The notes beneath the pieces are model-generated. The model ran no database searches. It saw only the letters and a program-made list of their open reading frames with translations, and was not told the origin of the DNA. Below, piece by piece: positions 45,538 to 48,032 of a stretch of DNA of 48,032 nt. This stretch comes from an uncultured Pelagibacteraceae bacterium (lineage in GTDB: Bacteria > Pseudomonadota > Alphaproteobacteria > Pelagibacterales > Pelagibacteraceae), in contig CACBEJ010000006.1 in NCBI GenBank assembly GCA_902538255.1, positions 1 to 48,032 on the forward strand, in the 5' to 3' direction. The stretch's first letter is position 1. Each line of letters begins with the position of its first letter. The position numbers were made by a program, and so were the translations under genes.

Positions 45538-48032
45538 TAACCGTGCCTAGGACAAGGACCTTCATTTATTTTCCAACAAACTGGGCACTTTGTTCCCTTT
45601 GCCTTACTAGTGATTGCTGTTGTATCAGTATCATCCTTGTAAACAACTTCAGCTTTCGAAGTAATACAAAGCTCTGAAAAATCAGTATTTTCTGTAAGAT
45701 TTTTTAGTTTTTGATTTAATTCTATTTTTAGACTTGCCTCTAAACTTGATCCTATTTCTTTACTAGCTCTTTTTTCCTCAATACTAATATTACAAATATC
45801 TCTAATCTTAATCAATTCGATCCATTTTTTATTAAGTTTTTCATTTTTAAATTTTTCAGGAAATTTTATAAATTTTTCAAGATGAATACTTTTTTTGTCT
45901 TTAAATAATAATTTAAAAATTTCTTCAGTTGTAAAAGAAAGTATAGGGGCAAACCATTTTAGTAAAGCATTTAAAATAATATTAAGAAGTAAAATTGTTG
46001 ATTTTCTTTTTTTTGAATTTTTTCCATCACAATAAAGATTATCTTTTCTAATATCAAAGTAAAAGGCAGATAAATCAACAGTACAAAAATTTAACAATTC
46101 TTTATACAAATTATGAAAATCATAATTACTAAAATATTTTTTAAAATTCGTGTTTAAAACATATAATTTATGTAGCATTAGCTGTTCTAACTCAGGTAAA
46201 TCATCTACACCGAGTTTTTCAAAATTTATTATTTCAAAATTATCGTTTATATTTCCTAGTAAATATCTAAAAGTATTTCTAATTTTTCTGTAAGATTCTG
46301 CATGCTGATCTAGAATTGAATAATCTATTCTTAAATCCTCCGCATAATTTGATGATGCTACCCAAATTCTTAAAATATCAGCACCATACTTTTTTAGGAT
46401 ATCATCAGGTGCAATTACATTTCCTAATGATTTAGACATTTTTAATCCTTTGCCATCTACAACAAAACCATGGGATAAAATAGTTTCAAATGGTGCTCTG
46501 CCCCTGGTTCCGCATGACTCTAGAAGTGATGAATGAAACCATCCTCTGTGCTGATCAGATCCCTCTAAATACATCGATGCTGGCCATTTTAAGTCTTCCC
46601 TTTTTTCTAATACAAATGAATGAGTTGAGCCACTATCAAACCAAACTTCGACAATATCGCTTAATTTATCAAACTCTTCAGCTTTATATTTATTGCTTAA
46701 AAATCTCTGAGTATCATCCGAAAACCAACAGTCTGAACCCTCTTTTTCATAAATTGAAGCAATATTCTCGATAACATCATCATCTACTAAAATTTCTTTA
46801 GTTTTTTTATTTACGAAAATTGGAAGAGGAACTCCCCAAACTCTTTGTCTTGAAACACACCAATCAGGCCTGGTTTCGATCATTGATTTTAATCTCTCCT
46901 TTCCTTTGCTTGGATAAAAAACTGTATCATCTATTGCTTTTAAAGCTGTATCTCTCAATTTATGACTTTCCATAGAAATAAACCATTGGGGTGTAGCTCT
47001 ATGTACAAGTGGTGCTTTAGATCTCCATGAATGTGGATAAGAATGAACTAATTCACCATGAGATAATAAATTTTTTTGCTGATTAAGTTTTTCAATTACG
47101 ATTGGGTTTGCTTTAAAAATATGGATACCTTCAAACAGTTTTACATTGTTTGTATATTTTCCATCTCCATCAACAGTTTCTATTGCTTTAATTCCGTTGT
47201 TTAAGCATAAATTAAAATCATCAGGTCCATGACTTGGAGCGCAATGAACAATTCCAGTTCCTTGCTCAGTTGTAACAAATCTTGCTTCAAACATTGGAAT
47301 ATCATGTTCATATCCAATTTTAATAAAAGGATGATTACAGATAGTATTTTTAAATTCCTTTCCTTTTAAAGTATGAATTTTTTTATAAACTTTTATTCCA
47401 CATTCTTTAATAACTGATTCTAATAAATCTTCTGCAACAACTATTTTTCTATTTTTAAAATCACCATCATCTCCCAATTGTAATATCACATAATTAAGAG
47501 TTTCATTGTATGCCAAAGCTTTATTAGCCGGAATTGTCCATGGTGTTGTTGTCCAAATTATAATTTCACTTCCAACTAATTCTTTTAAGTTTGAGGATTT
47601 AACAGAAAAAGATGTATAGATTGTATCAGATTTGTGATCTTGATATTCTACTTCTGCATCTGCAAGTGCTGTTTTTTCAACTGTTGACCATAAAACCGGT
47701 TTGAAACCCCTATATAAACTTCCCTCTTTTAAAAACTTTCCGAGTTCCCTTACTATTTGAGCCTCAGCTCCAAAACTCATAGTTGAATAGTAATTTTCCC
47801 AATCTCCAACAACACCTAGACGCTTAAATTGAGATTTATGAACTTCAATCCATTTTTCTGCAAATGATCTACACTCTTTTCTGAATTCAACGACAGGTAT
47901 TTCATTTTTATTTTTTTTATTTTTTTTATACTGCTCCTCTATTTTCCATTCAATTGGTAAACCATGACAATCCCACCCAGGTACATATATACTGTCTTTA
48001 CCATCCATTTGATGAAATTTAACGATAATATC
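45537..48032 (-). CDS. ileS: Isoleucyl-tRNA synthetase (partial, 5' end off the right edge)
   Basis: Charges tRNA-Ile. The frame is open from the right edge, where it reads DIIVKFHQMDGKDSIYVPGW then DCHGLPIEWKIEEQ, so the apparent ATG at 48008 is internal and the HIGH motif lies outside the window. About 831 residues are visible. The editing domain (IIWTTTPWTIPANKALAYN; EQGTGIVHCAPSHGPDDF), KMSKS in GLKMSKSLGN and the anticodon-binding region are present. The C-terminus has a zinc-binding knuckle, KCPVCWKINEGPCPRHG. It heads the ileS-lspA-lipoprotein-pgi run. Confidence 0.97.
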   Translation of the reverse strand, partial: DIIVKFHQMDGKDSIYVPGWDCHGLPIEWKIEEQYKKNKKNKNEIPVVEFRKECRSFAEKWIEVHKSQFKRLGVVGDWENYYSTMSFGAEAQIVRELGKFLKEGSLYRGFKPVLWSTVEKTALADAEVEYQDHKSDTIYTSFSVKSSNLKELVGSEIIIWTTTPWTIPANKALAYNETLNYVILQLGDDGDFKNRKIVVAEDLLESVIKECGIKVYKKIHTLKGKEFKNTICNHPFIKIGYEHDIPMFEARFVTTEQGTGIVHCAPSHGPDDFNLCLNNGIKAIETVDGDGKYTNNVKLFEGIHIFKANPIVIEKLNQQKNLLSHGELVHSYPHSWRSKAPLVHRATPQWFISMESHKLRDTALKAIDDTVFYPSKGKERLKSMIETRPDWCVSRQRVWGVPLPIFVNKKTKEILVDDDVIENIASIYEKEGSDCWFSDDTQRFLSNKYKAEEFDKLSDIVEVWFDSGSTHSFVLEKREDLKWPASMYLEGSDQHRGWFHSSLLESCGTRGRAPFETILSHGFVVDGKGLKMSKSLGNVIAPDDILKKYGADILRIWVASSNYAEDLRIDYSILDQHAESYRKIRNTFRYLLGNINDNFEIINFEKLGVDDLPELEQLMLHKLYVLNTNFKKYFSNYDFHNLYKELLNFCTVDLSAFYFDIRKDNLYCDGKNSKKRKSTILLLNIILNALLKWFAPILSFTTEEIFKLLFKDKKSIHLEKFIKFPEKFKNEKLNKKWIELIKIRDICNISIEEKRASKEIGSSLEASLKIELNQKLKNLTENTDFSELCITSKAEVVYKDDTDTTAITSKAKGTKCPVCWKINEGPCPRHG

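Noticed and set aside
48006..48008. ATG at 48008 as the ileS start
   Set aside because: The frame continues to the window edge with recognisable IleS sequence before it, so it is an internal Met.

Overview
The window looks like a piece of an A+T-rich, highly streamlined alphaproteobacterial chromosome, most likely from the SAR11 / Candidatus Pelagibacter group. This rests on Lys/Asn/Ile-rich proteins, almost no intergenic DNA (the largest gene-free stretch I see is 104 bp), split ATP synthase genes with duplicated b/b' subunits, a CcrM methyltransferase, alphaproteobacterial families (DUF2093, DUF3035, DciA/DUF721) and a retinal-synthesis cassette. The taxonomic call is inference from gene content, not from a marker search. 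I see no mobile element, prophage, CRISPR array, rRNA or integrase.

Layout. 1-1746 (minus): cytochrome bc1 genes petA and petB, petB running off the left edge. 1839-3621 (plus): trmL, hemF, greA. 3618-7534 (minus): a TPR protein, ispE, tRNA-Gln(UUG) and a tRNA nucleotidyltransferase, with only 3 nt between the tRNA 3' end and the nucleotidyltransferase start. 7546-10000 (plus): a uracil-DNA glycosylase-like protein, rnhB and ccrM. 9997-12122 (minus): mutY and an FAD monooxygenase. 12123-15768 (plus): dciA-like, a DsbA-like protein and a short smc. 15778-18125: F0 ATP synthase genes atpI-B-E-F'-F. 18165-24792: crtI-crtB-crtY-blh joined by overlapping ends to ispH-thrB-rnhA. 24784-32922 (minus): rsmE, then ctaC-ctaD-ctaB-(41-residue membrane protein)-ctaG-ctaE-surf1-thrC-peroxiredoxin. 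32939-35436: haloacid dehalogenase, pirin, quinone oxidoreductase. 35429-35833 (minus): DUF2721 protein. 35886-41527: ubiA, msbA, waaA, lpxK and an LpxL-like acyltransferase. 41537-41731 (minus): DUF2093. 41753-43581: purD, rsmD. 43573-48032 (minus): ileS (running off the right edge), lspA, a DUF3035 lipoprotein and pgi.

How they work together. The bc1 complex, the aa3-type cytochrome oxidase with its assembly factors (CtaB, CtaG, SURF1), UbiA, HemF and F0 form most of an aerobic respiratory chain. IspE and IspH (MEP pathway) supply isoprenoids for ubiquinone, heme A and the carotenoid cassette, whose end product should be retinal. A rhodopsin and a GGPP synthase must be encoded elsewhere. 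A second theme is chromosome maintenance (CcrM, DciA, SMC, MutY, UDG, RNase HI and HII), and a third is lipid A assembly and export.

The most unusual things I see are an SMC protein with no recognisable hinge between two nearly equal short arms, the tRNA-Gln/nucleotidyltransferase junction, paired GANTC sites in front of ccrM, a 41-residue gene held by ATGA overlaps inside the cox operon, and five convergent gene pairs that overlap at their stop codons. I did not find a clearly new multigene system; most of the window is core metabolism.
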